From contig NW_012236496.1 of the NCBI RefSeq assembly GCF_000787575.1, positions 62,550-126,549 on the forward strand: a stretch of 64,000 nt of DNA, given 5' to 3'. The stretch comes from Acytostelium subglobosum LB1. Its lineage: Eukaryota > Evosea > Eumycetozoa > Acytosteliales > Acytosteliaceae. The stretch's first letter is position 1; each line of letters begins with the position of its first letter. Shown in pieces: positions 43,507-55,989 of the stretch. Made by a program: the position numbers and the translations under genes. A model generated the notes under the pieces. It ran no database searches, was not told the origin of the DNA, and saw nothing but the letters and a program-made list of their open reading frames with translations.

Positions 43507-46171
43507 ATGAATTTCAATCAGAGCAATGTACAGAGCCCAGAGTCTACAGCACTACTGGGCAATATCAATGATGGAAGCATCGATGATGATGACCATGAGT
43601 TTGACTACGAGGGCAATCAAAGAATCTCAACATGGACAACCATAAAGAACTTCTTGGCCAGAGTATTCTTGCCAAAGGGTGAGATGCCTCATGACGGTAG
43701 GTAGCTTGAGTTGAGTTGAGTTGTTCCATTACAAGTTGTAATACATACTCACTAATAATGACAACAACAATATAGATCGTATCAATATGGATTGGCTACA
43801 GAAGTGGAGGAAATATAATAGGTTCCCATTCAAGCTAGTCGTCCATTTAGTCATTACAATTTGTTTGACAGTACTTGTATGTTATGTCATTATTCCGCGT
43901 CCAGCTGGAGAGATACACAACTAACATTGATTGATTCATACAAATAGATATTCGTCCAGACTGGCGACCTCACCTCCTACTCTGTTGGTACGGAGGGCAC
44001 TTGGTACAAGGTGTTCTTCCCTTCAGACTTCCAATACGAAGGTGACTTTGGTGCCAATGTCATATACCTCTATACAGTACAAGACTGTGTAGACCTTATC
44101 CAAGAGGATCTAAATAATGTATGTTGTTATCAATGATATGACTCTGACGGACACTAACTTGTCTTCCCTTTCCTCCCTTATCCAGTACAATACATTCTTG
44201 AATACATCTGTCAGTAAGTTCAAGATGCTCAATGCTGGTACCTCCGAACCTCCCTATCAAGCCCAGTTGTCAATAGCAATGTACAAACACTGTGACCAGA
44301 TATACGACACATCCATTATGACTGCAAACATGGACACTGAGACAAGTATGCTCCACGTGATTGGCTAGTGGATGTGTGGTTCGCTCACTTACTAACACAC
44401 AATACAACCAATAGCACGCTACACTGTTACATCTGATAACATTGGACCACTCAATGCTAGCTTGGATACATTACAAGAGATGTTCTTCTGTATGTCTAGT
44501 ATGTGGCTAGAGTTTGAGTTCTCAAACGTACACATCGAGTATGATCATCCCGTCGAGTACACCTGGACCATTGCAGTCAACTTTGATAACTCTATCCAGA
44601 GTGGACGTGTCTCTACATCGTTGATCCTCACCAAGTATCGAGTGTCAGACTGTATGTATAAGCATTGGCTTGCCCTCTCCCATCCAGAACAACATTGTTG
44701 TATTAACCAACCAAACATAACAGTACCATACAGCAAGTTGATTCAATCATCCAAGATGATATTGGAAATCATTTTGATCATATTCTCTTTGCTGTCACAG
44801 ATCATGGCATGGCGTTCATTCATGTTCTCCTTCAAGACATTCCAGAGAACAAAGAAGTTGGTCAGACGTATCTCATCCAAGCAAAAACTTTCTGCCTCGA
44901 TCAACTGGGGCTCACTGCCTATCAGGACCAAGCTCAGATTCTTCAATCTCTGGTTCATAGTCTGCTTCATCTGCAACTTCTGCACGATCATTGGAGCATC
45001 GTTGGACTTCTTTGAAGCCACATCCAACGCCACCAAACTTCTCATTGGCTTTGCAACACTGTTGTCCTGGATAAACATGATTCGTTACTTGGAGTTTGAC
45101 AGGAAGTCAATTGTAAGTTTGCCATGGATAGTAGTTATTCAACATCATCTTGACTGACCACTCAATCAAATATTAGGCTTTGGTAAGAGCACTAGGAATG
45201 GGTCTCCCAACTGTGTTGAGATTCTCAGCTGGCAGTCTTCCAATCTTTATAGGATTTGCCTTGTTTGGTCTTATGTACTTCTCAGAGACTTCATCAAGAG
45301 TATGTACACTTCACATTCAGACTTAAGTATCCATACTAATCCAATCACATTCAATTACAATGAAAATAGTTCAGTACATTTGGAGAGGCAATAGTGACAC
45401 TCTTTGGTCTACAGAATGGAGATGATATCCAATCTACGTTCAGATCAACAGAGAAGTCACCAATCGTTTCCAGAATCTACTTCTTTGTATTTATATTCAT
45501 ATCGATGTATGCCGTGGCAAACATTTACATTGCCATTATGGAGGGCGCCTATTCCCAATGTGTTGGTGTAAGTATATCTATAATATGTTCAACCTTGCAA
45601 TGTGGACCATCAACTAATACACAATCAATCATAGATCAAGTCCAAGCTTGAGAGAAAGAAGGACGAGGAAGACTCACAGAGACAGGCAGGCGATGAGTTG
45701 AACGTTGATGACCAGCTTTGGGATCAACTGTTGGGCCTGAAGGAGTCTTCAGACAGCGAGTCTGAGATCAAGAAGAAGAAGAAGAGAAGGTTGATTGGCA
45801 AGTTGGCTACCAACAGGTCTATGACAGAGTCCCAGATAATCTCAGCGGATCGCGCTGTTGGTGCATTCGACATGGACCTGATAATTGAGGAGGTGTCAAA
45901 GGCCATCTTGGAGAAGCAGTTGGAGTTCAACAAGGAGGTGCAGAAGCTCATCAAGAACTCAATTCATCAGAGAATAGAGACAATGGTCAAGGCTCATCAG
46001 ATCTCTGTATCAAATGTACAGGATGATGACAACAGTACGAACAGTAGTAATAACAATAATAACAACAACAACACCAGTAGTAACAACAATGCCGATCAAT
46101 CAGCCAGTTCAAAGGTGGACCAGATCAACATATTTACCGACGATGACAACGATGATGTGGACAGTCAATAA
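43507..46171 (+). CDS. mcln: Mucolipin (TRPML-type cation channel)
   Basis: Eight exons (43507-43696, 43776-43876, 43948-44118, 44186-44345, 44415-45112, 45177-45299, 45370-45567, 45635-46171) join in frame to 725 residues. An acidic N-terminus with a di-leucine-like ESTALLG precedes TM1 (LVVHLVITICLTVL). A large luminal domain with paired cysteines follows, then TM2-TM6. The pore helix and filter are VTLFGLQNGDDIQ, the NGDD of TRPMLs, and the last TM is IYFFVFIFISMYAVANIYI. The cytosolic tail has acidic patches, a Lys run, a coiled coil (residues about 610-660) and Asn repeats. TRPML channels release Ca2+ from endolysosomes under PI(3,5)P2 control. The channel core is well preserved. Confidence 0.95.
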
Positions 46172-46289
46172 ACCAATGATGGAAATGGCAACGACAGCCA
46201 TCCAAAAGAAAGAAAGAAAGAAAGAGAGCAAGAGAGACTTATGATCGATCAGTGTCCACTTAAGGACACTTACTGTTTTTTTGTTTATG

Positions 46290-49200
46290 TTATTTGTCCA
46301 AGGACTGTCTATACTTGTGCGAGAGTCTGGCTCGCCAGGATGAGAGGCCAGTGTCGGGTGTATCTCTACCAATGGTGCTGCCTGCTGCAGCAGCCGCTGC
46401 TGACCTTGACGGAGATGTGAAGTACTTGGCCATGATCTCGTCAGTCGTGCTGACATATTTACGTTCGCTGGTGGATGGCACCTCTTGTAGACTGGTCTTG
46501 GAGGGTGTCTTGGAGGGTGTCATGAATGACATCTTGCTGTCGCTTAAAAGGGTAGGTGTTGTGAGTTGGTTGTTGGCTCGGGGTGGTGTGGGTGTCGTCA
46601 TGGTGGCAGCAGTGGCGACTGTGGCGGTGCTGATTGATGAGATATTGTTGATGATGTTGTTGTTGTCGTTGATGGTCGATATCAGGTCATTACCCAATCG
46701 CACCACCTTTGATGATTGAAAGAATGATGATTGGTTATCATCATCATTGTTGTTGATGTTGCTGTTGTCGACTTCTTCATTGTCACTCTCAAAGATAGAG
46801 TCCGAGTTGAATGAGGGCAAACTACTGGATTTCTTGGGTTTGGCAAAGATGAAGCTGTCGTCCTCTTGAGTATCGGTCCTAGATCCATCTGGTGACGAAG
46901 GTGTGGACAATGGAGTGAATTTCCTGTTGGATATTTGGTTGTCAGTTTGGAGCTCCAGGTGTCTGGTATCTAGTAAACATACGTTTTCTTTGTTCCATTT
47001 GGGGAGTCGGTCGTGGAGAATGTTTCTTTGCGCTTGAAAGTGAATGATTGTATCTGTGGAGATGATGTCAATGATGTTGATGAAGTCGAAGAGAACAAAA
47101 GTGACTTTCTCTTGTTGTCCTGGAATGATCCAGATCCAGTGTCATCATTGGGTTCCTCATAGTCCTGAGTGTTGTTCGTGTTGTTGTTGTTGATGCCGCC
47201 ACTGTCATTATTGAAGATGTTGTTGTTGTTGTTGCTAGTGTTGCCATTGATATTGACATTGAATGACCTATTGCTGACAGTTGTTGCAGCCGCTACTGCT
47301 GTGGACTTTAGCACTGTGCTCTCCTTCTTCTTGCCGTACATAAACTGTTCAAACATGTTGAGTGTGAGCCTGTCCTCTGTGAGCAATGTATTCTTCTTGA
47401 ATGACTTGTTTGCGTTGGTAGTGGTCGTGGAGGTAGTTGATGTTGTAGATAAAAATGATGATGATTGCATAGATGTCGTTGTCGTTGATGATGTTGATGT
47501 TGTCGCCACTGCTGATGACATAATAGGAGATGACGTTGTTCCATTGCCTCCATCGTCCATTTCCTCGAGCTCATCGAAATCAAAGTCAAAGCTGTCCTCC
47601 AATTGGACATTTGATAAGAATTTGCTTGTCATTGTCTTGGTTGGCGCTGTAGTGGCAGTAAAGGTTGTAATAACCATGGTCGTTAGATTGGTGGTGGACA
47701 GGACAGGATTGGACTGGGCGGGACTGGACGGTGGTTGGATGGGATGATGGTACATACGTGAGTCAGTGTCTCCATCATTCTTGTCCAAAGAGTTCAATGC
47801 CTCCTCCTCAATATCGCTCTCAAGTTCGAATGGATCTGGTTTGTTCTTGCTTTTTACAGGTGTTTGTTGTTGTTGTTGTTTGTCTTTCTTTTGTACATCT
47901 GATTGTTGGATGATGGTTAGTCCTGGCAGTGCCGTGCAGGTGGGATGCGTCTGGATGATAACTTACTAAAATATTGCGTGATTTGATTGGCTTCAGAGAC
48001 TGATGAATAGGATCCACCTTTCTTTGGCTGAGGTTTAAAGGTGAATGTGAACGAGACACTGTTATCGAATGGTTGCTTTGTCTGTGGATCAACGACGGCG
48101 ATTGCAATCTTCTCGGCGATCTCACTCTCGATATACTCTCCGAGGAAGTCTGTCGTGTCAAACATTGATGCCAGCTTCTCTTTGTCTATTGGTGAGAAGT
48201 GTACAATCTCCTTGTTGACTGGATCATACACCAATTGATGTCTGAACGTATAGTCTGCCTTGTAGAATGATATTCTATATTCCTCTTGCATTCCCTTCTC
48301 ACTCTTTAGTGCTCTGAATATCTAAAGTTTGAGTGATTGAATGAGTGAGTGATTGATTGAATGGGATGAGTTGATTGAGTCGCTGGCCAGTCCATACCTT
48401 CTCAATATCTCGATGCCTCTTGACATATTTATAGGCTGTCTTGATGCCCATACCAGTGAGAGAGGGGAGGTAGTCACAGCCAGAGAGGATACACATGTGT
48501 CGCAGCATTGTCAACGTAAAGTCAGTAAGATCGTAGTCCTTGCCAACACAAGTTCCAATGTCCTCTGTCTTGATCTCCTGACAATATCCATCTCTATCCA
48601 TCTTGAACAGCATCTTTTGTTTGATTGAATGGGGTGTTAGTAACGAACGAACGAACGAACCTTCGATCGCCACGATACATACATTGGGTGTGCCATATGC
48701 AACGAGATCAGAATCCTCTGTGAGTACAGCATCGATCTGTCCAGAGACGGCGAGATATGCCAACTGTGCATCGGCTTCGTAGGGTGCCACAAGGTACTCA
48801 ATGTTCATCTGTCTCAGTACTTTGATCAGTTGGAACGCCATAAAAGGTGTGACGTCAACAGCCTTTTGGAAGCATCGATTCGCTTCATAATGGTTACCCT
48901 CCATCAAATATGCATTAGCCTTTGCTCTCATCTGGTCTCTCTTTCTAAATGAATGATAATCATAATTAATATTATGATATCAGCTGATCGATCATTTTGA
49001 TCACAATATACATACGATCTTCTATCATCCTCTGTCACCTTCTTGTTTGGTAATGGTCCTCCATCAAACACCAACACTGGTATCACCTTGTTACTGCACA
49101 ACATTGTCAACAATGACACGCAATATGATATATATCTGTTTGTTTGATTGTATGATCATTCAATGTTAGTGATATGATGATTGGACAACAATAGATAGAC

Positions 49201-49368
49201 GACATACTTTGTAGTTGGTATACCTTGACAGAGCTCTTGACTGCATGGATAGACTGCTTTGTGTAGCCAACAGTAGCCATCGATTCCCACGCGTTTGTTG
49301 GCATACTCTCTGATGTGCACCCTCCTCGTCACAGGAGAGAGCAATGGCAGCAGTCCAGATATTCCCAT
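46290..49368 (-). CDS. exo1: Exonuclease 1 (Rad2/XPG family)
   Basis: Multi-exon gene, starting [20 protein letters not shown] at 49368. The catalytic acidic residues are present in order: [22 protein letters not shown], the [10 protein letters not shown] pair, [11 protein letters not shown] and [19 protein letters not shown] (helix-two-turn-helix). The hydrophobic-wedge and arch segments match Exo1 more than FEN1: no C-terminal FEN1 PIP box, and the about 700-residue tail is disordered, rich in Ser/Thr/Asn, with DPFELES and acidic patches. Exo1 resects DNA ends 5'-to-3' and removes the mismatch strand with MutS/MutL. Exons lie at about 49368-49211, 49095-49018, 48950-48690, 48613-48400, 48310-47968, 47898-46980 and 46925-46290; the last joins are approximate. 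The tail probably binds mismatch-repair proteins. Confidence 0.92.
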
Positions 49369-50074
49369 ACTGTCAACATGTGTATATCATCAAATAAATA
49401 GTATGTATATGTAATAATAATAATAACAAACGAGAATAAGAGAATTGTTTGTGTGTGTGTGTTTGTTTGTTCGAGAACACAACAAGGTTAGTCGAGTGAA
49501 AGGCGCCTTTTTATGGGAAATACACTGTTTTTTATTCAAGCCCTTGTACTAGTAACATGTCAATGAATGAACACACAATTTAGATAGAATAAGTATTGAC
49601 TTAGGTTCTAGATGACCATCATCTTAGACTTTGATTCAAGGTCTTGATCTTTAAACAACAAGTAAAACGATGGTTTAATGTTTGCATTCAAATCCTCAAC
49701 ACTCAAGAAAACATCAAATCGTGTTCAGCTGAATTGTTGACTTGAATTTCAATTAATTAATGAATATAAATCTAATCTGAGGACAACAACATCATCAACA
49801 TTGACGACAACATTTAAGGAGGTCTAAAGGTTGACGACATCATTCAACAGCACACGCAAAACAAACAGAGACACAGACACAAACACAACAAACAAAGATA
49901 TTGTGTACTTCATCGACACACACATTACAACGAGAGAACTCACTCACTCACAAAGACCACCTTTGACGTCTCTTGGTCTTTGATCATTCAATCAATCAAT
50001 CAATCAATCAATCAGCATTTGTAGTAATACATAGATCAATCGATCGTCATCAACAGCTATAGCTAACATTACAA
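49369..50074. other. Divergent promoter between exo1 and the PI3K gene
   Basis: AT-rich up to 49,780, then CA/AC-rich (ACAACA, CACACA, GACACAGACAC) and ATCA repeats (49,988-50,014), similar to the leaders of other plus-strand genes here. No gene seen. Confidence 0.55.
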
Positions 50075-53000
50075 ATGAACTGCATTGTAAGTGATATCTT
50101 GATGATGATTACAATGATGAGTGACACTAACTATCAAATATACAATATATATAATAGGTCTATATTTATAACTTACAGACGTCGATCAATATTGCCATGG
50201 GGCAAGATACGACGATAGCACAATTAAAGGCTAATATTGTACAGACGGCTAGTTCAAAGTTGTCTGTAATGATACCTGAAGCTAATATCGTGGTGTCTTT
50301 ATCGCCACAGTTTGATAACATCATCAAGTCGGTGCCATGGACCAAAGTGCTCTCACTCGATCAGATCAAACGACTCGTACCAAACATCAGCGAGGTCCTA
50401 CTGGCCAACAGACAATCATCCGTTGTGCTGCCACTCTACGTCGCGACCACCACTCAACCATTCAACAATGATACCAACATACAATCTCAACAACAACAGG
50501 CCAACAACAAGAGGAGTGCAACGATGTCACCTACCAAACAGTTGAGTGGGATGGTTATCAATCAAATGCCACAGCCTGTACTTCCAGTTGTGGCGCCAAC
50601 CCCTGTGTTGGAGGCCCCCGCAGTCCAATCGAATGGAGGCAGTGGTGGGCCCTCCTACCAGGCAGTACAACAGCATCTCTATAACCAGTATCAAGGGTAT
50701 CCTTTGCCATACCAACAACAACAACAACAACAACTACAGCCACAACAACCATTGTATATGCCATACCAACAACAACAACCACAGCCACAATACTACATGC
50801 AGCCACAACAGCCTCAGTACCAACAATATATGCCGCAACAACAGTCACAGTTCTTCATGCAGCCACAACAACCACAGTACCAATACATTGTGCCACAACC
50901 TCAACAACTTCAACAACATCTACCTCAACAGCAGCTGCAGCCTCAACTTCAAATGCAATCAGTCCTGCCAGGCGACTTTACCATCACCAACAGCAGCAAG
51001 GAGAACAATGCACCAAGACCAAAGCCAGCATTCAGGAAGTCAAAGTCTGATCTGTTGGAGACAATCAAGAGGGAGTATGGCGGTGTCTCTCCATTTGCCA
51101 AGCAGACATCAGACTCCCAAACAGCAGCAGGATTCGAATCCGCTGCACCACAAGGCGACAACACGTCCAAGTCTCAATTCACTCCATTTACATTGCCACC
51201 TCTGCAATCGATGCAGTACAATCCACAACAACAACAACAACAGCAGCAACAACCTGCTGCGCAACAACAGCAGCAACCAACACATATGCCTCGACCCAAG
51301 CCAATATTCCTCAATCAGCCAATCAATGAGGACACGTCTCAGGTGTCATTCACGACAACATCGTCCAATAGCACTACCATTGGAGGTGGACTCGATTACA
51401 AACAATCAACACCCACTAGTCCACCACCGCAAATGTCCAAGGGGAAGTTGGGATATCGCGAGAAGGATGGTGGAGCACTTGACCTCAAAGAGTTTGAGAA
51501 CAACAACAGCAACACCAACAACACCAACGTGCCGGAGGACTTGCCCAGCGCACAGAAGAAGCGTTCATCATCATTCACCTCGACATGGATGCCCAACTTC
51601 AGGTCCTACCAGAACATGAACACTGCGCAGCAGCAACCGCAATATCAAACGACACCCATTGGCTCAACAAACAATATGGACAGCATTGCGAATGGAGCAT
51701 CAACATCATCTGGCGGTCTCCTAAGCTTCAAGCCTCTGGGACAGTCTGATGAGATCACGCCCTCCTTCCAATCGTTCAGGCGTCAGTCCTTGCTCGATGG
51801 AGCCATCATCCATCAGGGTGATCTGTACAAGAAGAACAGATCGGGCGTTGGATGGAAGCGACAATGGTACATTCTCACATCAAAGAAACTGCTCCGATGC
51901 TCATCACAGAACGACGCACCAAGCAGTGAGCTATCTTTGTCTGATCACGTGTTGAACGTGTTGAGCAGCGAGACCAAATACTCGTGCTTCTCGCTCACAT
52001 CAAACACTGGCTCTGGCAACTTCATCTTTGGTTGTGAGAGCGAAGAGTCCCGAAAGGACTGGCTATGCGCGCTCACAATCACCTCCCATGCGCTCAACAT
52101 CACACTCGACCTAGGTGGTCTCGAGATCATCTCCATTCCCAATCACAGAGGCACTCCAAGTGAGAAAGAGGTAAGTAGTTAGTATATTTGATTGAGTGAG
52201 TATGACATCGACTAACTGAGCCATCATTCAATCAATCAATCATGTAGTTTGAGTATCACAAACTGATACCTTCAGACATTAGAGTATCACATTACTCTGA
52301 GGACATTGCATTGTTTAGATCAAAGATGTTGAAGATGTTCAAGATTGCTTCCAAATGGATGTTCACATTGGATCACAAACTACCTGTTGAGATGAATGGC
52401 AACAAGAAGCAGAATATATCACCATCATCAGGTGACTATACACTTGCCCCATCCACCCCAGTCAAGAGCAATGGAACACACAACAACAACAGCAACTCAA
52501 AGGTCAACCTACTCTCTGTGTCTGTGATCAGTCAATACGCACAGAATGCAGGTACATTGGTCAAGCTGTCAGTGTATCATAATGGACTGGTCATCAAGTT
52601 CAAGGTCGATGTGAACCAAACGATTGGCTCCATACTCTTGGCGCGACCAGATCTGTTTGAGAACAATCCAAAGAGATACGGACTCAATATCCTGGGATCA
52701 ATGGAGCACGTATTCGATCATGCCATTCGCCTCTCTGATTTGGCCTACGTCACCAAATGTCTGCGCTTCAGGAAGGCCATCAAGTTCCAGACAGTGGACA
52801 TGCAGCTACACACCAAGCTGTTCACCTACAACACCATGACCACAAACGAGTGGAGTGCATTCATGCAGTCGATGAACTCATTCGATGACCAAGACACGAT
52901 CAAAGCACACATTGTACGAGCCAAGAAGATACTACCGGCTGGCGTCGAGAGTACCAAGCTCACCATCTCTGTCATGAACGTCGCCAACGTCCAAACACTC

Positions 53001-55549
53001 CTTCGACAGTTTGGCGTGCCTCCCAACCAAGTCTCAAAGATACCACTTTGTGTCGAGATGAAGATGTACGTACCTCAAATGATCACATTTGATTGATTGA
53101 ACGATCGACTAACACATCATAACATACACAGTTTCTATGGAAACAGATTGTTGAGCAAAGGAAGGACATCGGCACAGGTCACTGGTGAGTGGAATGAGAA
53201 GATATACTTCAACATCAAGACGGTGGATCTGCCCAAGGAGGCCATCATCATAGTTGACCTTCTGGGCAAGATCACATCGTCCACCGAGCCCATCACTCTG
53301 GCACAATATCCAATGATGTTTATGAATGCTGATGGAAGAAAGGTCATCTACACCGAGTACGACCTCCAGCTCATCTCATGTATGTTAGTGTATCCATCCA
53401 GCCACAAGTATACTGGACCCAAACTAACAACACTCCACACTCAATCAGTCTCACCAAAGTCACAATTGGTCATCAACAACATGATAAGTGATGCAAGCAT
53501 TTCAACCATATCACTGTCGATTGATCCAAACAATGTGCAGGCCGCACCAACACTCAAGCTGCACATCGCAGGTGTATCCAACGGTTACCCTATATACTTT
53601 GAGGAGCCAGACTTCCCAACGGCGACCAATGTCATCTCTCCCCAATTGCCCACACCATCCGAGTTGTTGGTGATTGAGTCATGTCTGAGGACACACCGCA
53701 CCTTTATCAAAGAGTCTGAGAAGTCCATACTCTGGAAGCACCGATTCCACCTCAAGACCAGCTATCCAAACATCCTACCTTCCCTAATGTACTCTGTGCC
53801 ATTTGAAGACTATCAAAAGAGATATGAAGTATACGAGTAAGTACTGTCAGTCCCTTATTAACAATCATTCATTCATGTCTAACACCTGTCCAACCAACTA
53901 CAGATTGATAGGTGGATGGCCATTGTTGGACCCAAAGATTGGACTTGAGCTATTGAGTGCAGACTTTATCGATGCCAAGCTGCGAGAGAAAGGAATAGAA
54001 TCAATCAATCAATGGGACGACAACACATTGGCATTGTATCTTCCACAGGTTGTTAATGTAAGTCTAGCAACACCAACCCATGTTGGCTATGATTCTCATC
54101 ACTAACTCCAACAACAGTCACTCAAATTCGAACAGACTCACTACTCTCCGCTCTCATGCTTCTTAGTCAAGAGGGCACTCTGTAATCCATTCACTATAGG
54201 TGGTCCATTGTTTTGGCTATGCGCAGTAAGTACAAGTATTGATCAATCAATCAATAGATCGTCCATACTCACTCACAACTTCCACAACACACAGAACGAT
54301 ATGTCACCTGAGAAAGGTAACAGTAGGACATTGTATTATTCAATAAGATTTAAGCTTGTGATGGAGGCATTGCTTTATGGCCTTGGTCTGTCAGCTTCGC
54401 AAGGATCAATGGTTGGCCAGTCAATACTCCAGCAGTATCTGATCATCCAGAACTTGAAACAGATCAATCTGGAAATCATCAAGGAGCCTGACAAGCAACA
54501 AAAGATCCTCGAGACCAGGCTGTCCAACATTCCCAAGCAGTTCACGCTGCCCACCCATCCTCTGCAAGAGTTCAACACCTTCATCTTGGAGGAGTGCAAA
54601 GTGAAAGACTCCAACGCTGCGCCACTCTGGCTTGTATTTTCCTCTGTCACACCTGGTGCCGATGACACCAAGATCATCTTCAAAAAGGATGACGTTCGAC
54701 CTGATGAACTATGTCTTCAGTTATTTGCTGTCATGGACAATGTAAGTCAATCATTTTGCTCCACCATCTCACTCACTCATATATGACCAATCAATCAATC
54801 AATCAAACAGATATTGAAGGACAATGGCATCGATTGTAACTTTACACTATTCAAATGTATTTCAGTTGGAAGTGGACTTGGAGTGATTGAAGTCGTCCCG
54901 AGGTCGGTTACACTTGGCGATTTTGTTAGACGACAGGACAAGTACAAATCGATCGAAGAATGGCTCAGGAAGAAGAATCCAGACAACAACAGTGACTACA
55001 TCGATATCTTCCTCAAGTCCTGTGCTGCATACTGTGTAGCAACATATCTCCTAGGCATCTATGATCGTCACAACGACAACCTCATGGTCTCTGACACTGG
55101 TCACTTCTTCCGTAAGTCCACTCCCCAACAACACCCAATCGGTCACTTTAGCTGAGTCTGACTAACAGACTAACTCATAAACACATACAACAGACATTGA
55201 CTTTGGATACTACTTGGGTAAGGTTACAAAGTTCCTGTTCTTGGACAGAGAGACGGCACCATTTGTGTTGACCAAGGACATTGTAAAGGTGATGGGTGCA
55301 AGAGAGAAGGAGTACAAGGACTATTGTGTCAAGATTTATAACATACTAAGGAGGAACTCGAGAGAGATACTCAATCTAATATCAATGATCAAATCGGATA
55401 ACAATGGAATTGAACTGCTTCGTGAACGAATGAAGTTGGATCTCACCGACAGGAATGCAGAGCAACACTTTCTGGAACTGGTCAAGGAGTCCAAGAAGAA
55501 CCTGCGTTCAGAGATCAACAATGCAATACATGTTATGGTTCATCCATAA
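50075..55549 (+). CDS. Class I-type phosphatidylinositol 3-kinase with an added PH domain
   Basis: Nine exons (50075-50086, 50158-52170, 52248-53065, 53132-53836, 53904-54057, 54118-54225, 54295-54741, 54811-55111, 55194-55549) join in frame to 1637 residues. Order: a small N-terminal segment (MNCIVYIYNLQTSINIAM), about 450 residues of Gln/Pro/Asn-rich sequence, a PH domain (GDLYKKNRSGVGWKRQWYIL), a Ras-binding domain (TLVKLSVYHNGLVIKFKVDV), C2, the helical PIK domain and the lipid kinase. Catalytic loop GIYDRHNDNLMV and HIDFGYYLG are intact. The activation loop reads KVTKFLFLDRETAPFVLT, less basic than animal class I. It should make PIP3 under Ras at the leading edge. The first exon is only 12 bases. 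Which pik paralogue it matches is not clear. Confidence 0.93.
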
Positions 55550-55611
55550 CCATTCAATACCTATTCATTCAGCATCTGCGACTTGTTGAAGTTGATTGAT
55601 TTGATTCAAAG

Positions 55612-55989
55612 ATGAATACTCTTTCACACTTAATCATAAGGATCATGCCGAGAAAGAGGCTCAAAGGAATAGATGGTGGGATGCCATTCTCTATTTTGCA
55701 TTCATTTCTCAAGTTTATTCCAACAATCACACTACAATTCTGCTTTGAGTTATGGATGGCCTTGACTTTGAAATCATCTGGAGACTGTTCTGACGACAAT
55801 ACAGCACTACCAGTCCCTATTTCGGAGGCGGATGATATTGGAGTTGTATTATTTTGTAACAATACAAAGACACAAGCCTTCGTCTCAGGTCGCCACATTT
55901 ATGACTTCAACTGCATCACAAGCCGTCCCAATAGATTATGTGTGTTGGTAATTGCAATTAAACTTATGTATATGTCTTTATTTAAATAG
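55612..55989 (+). pseudogene. FNIP gene 3'-end relic
   Basis: The frame reads SKMNTLSHLIIRIMPRKRLKG, then IDGGMPFSILHSFLKFIPT, nearly the same as the C-terminal domain of FNIP gene 1 (KMNTLSHLIVKIKPRKTTLK, IDGGMPFSILYSLLKFIPT). After VPISEADDIGVVLFC the similarity fades and the frame ends at 55989, overlapping the stop of FNIP gene 3 from the opposite strand by 12 bases. No F-box and no FNIP repeats precede it: PI3K ends only 62 bp upstream. It is a truncated duplicate and probably not expressed as a protein. Confidence 0.8.

Noticed and set aside
46294-47747. Plus-strand frames opposite the Exo1 tail
   Set aside because: Val/Leu-rich mirror of Ser/Thr/Asn codons; the minus strand continues the Exo1 gene.
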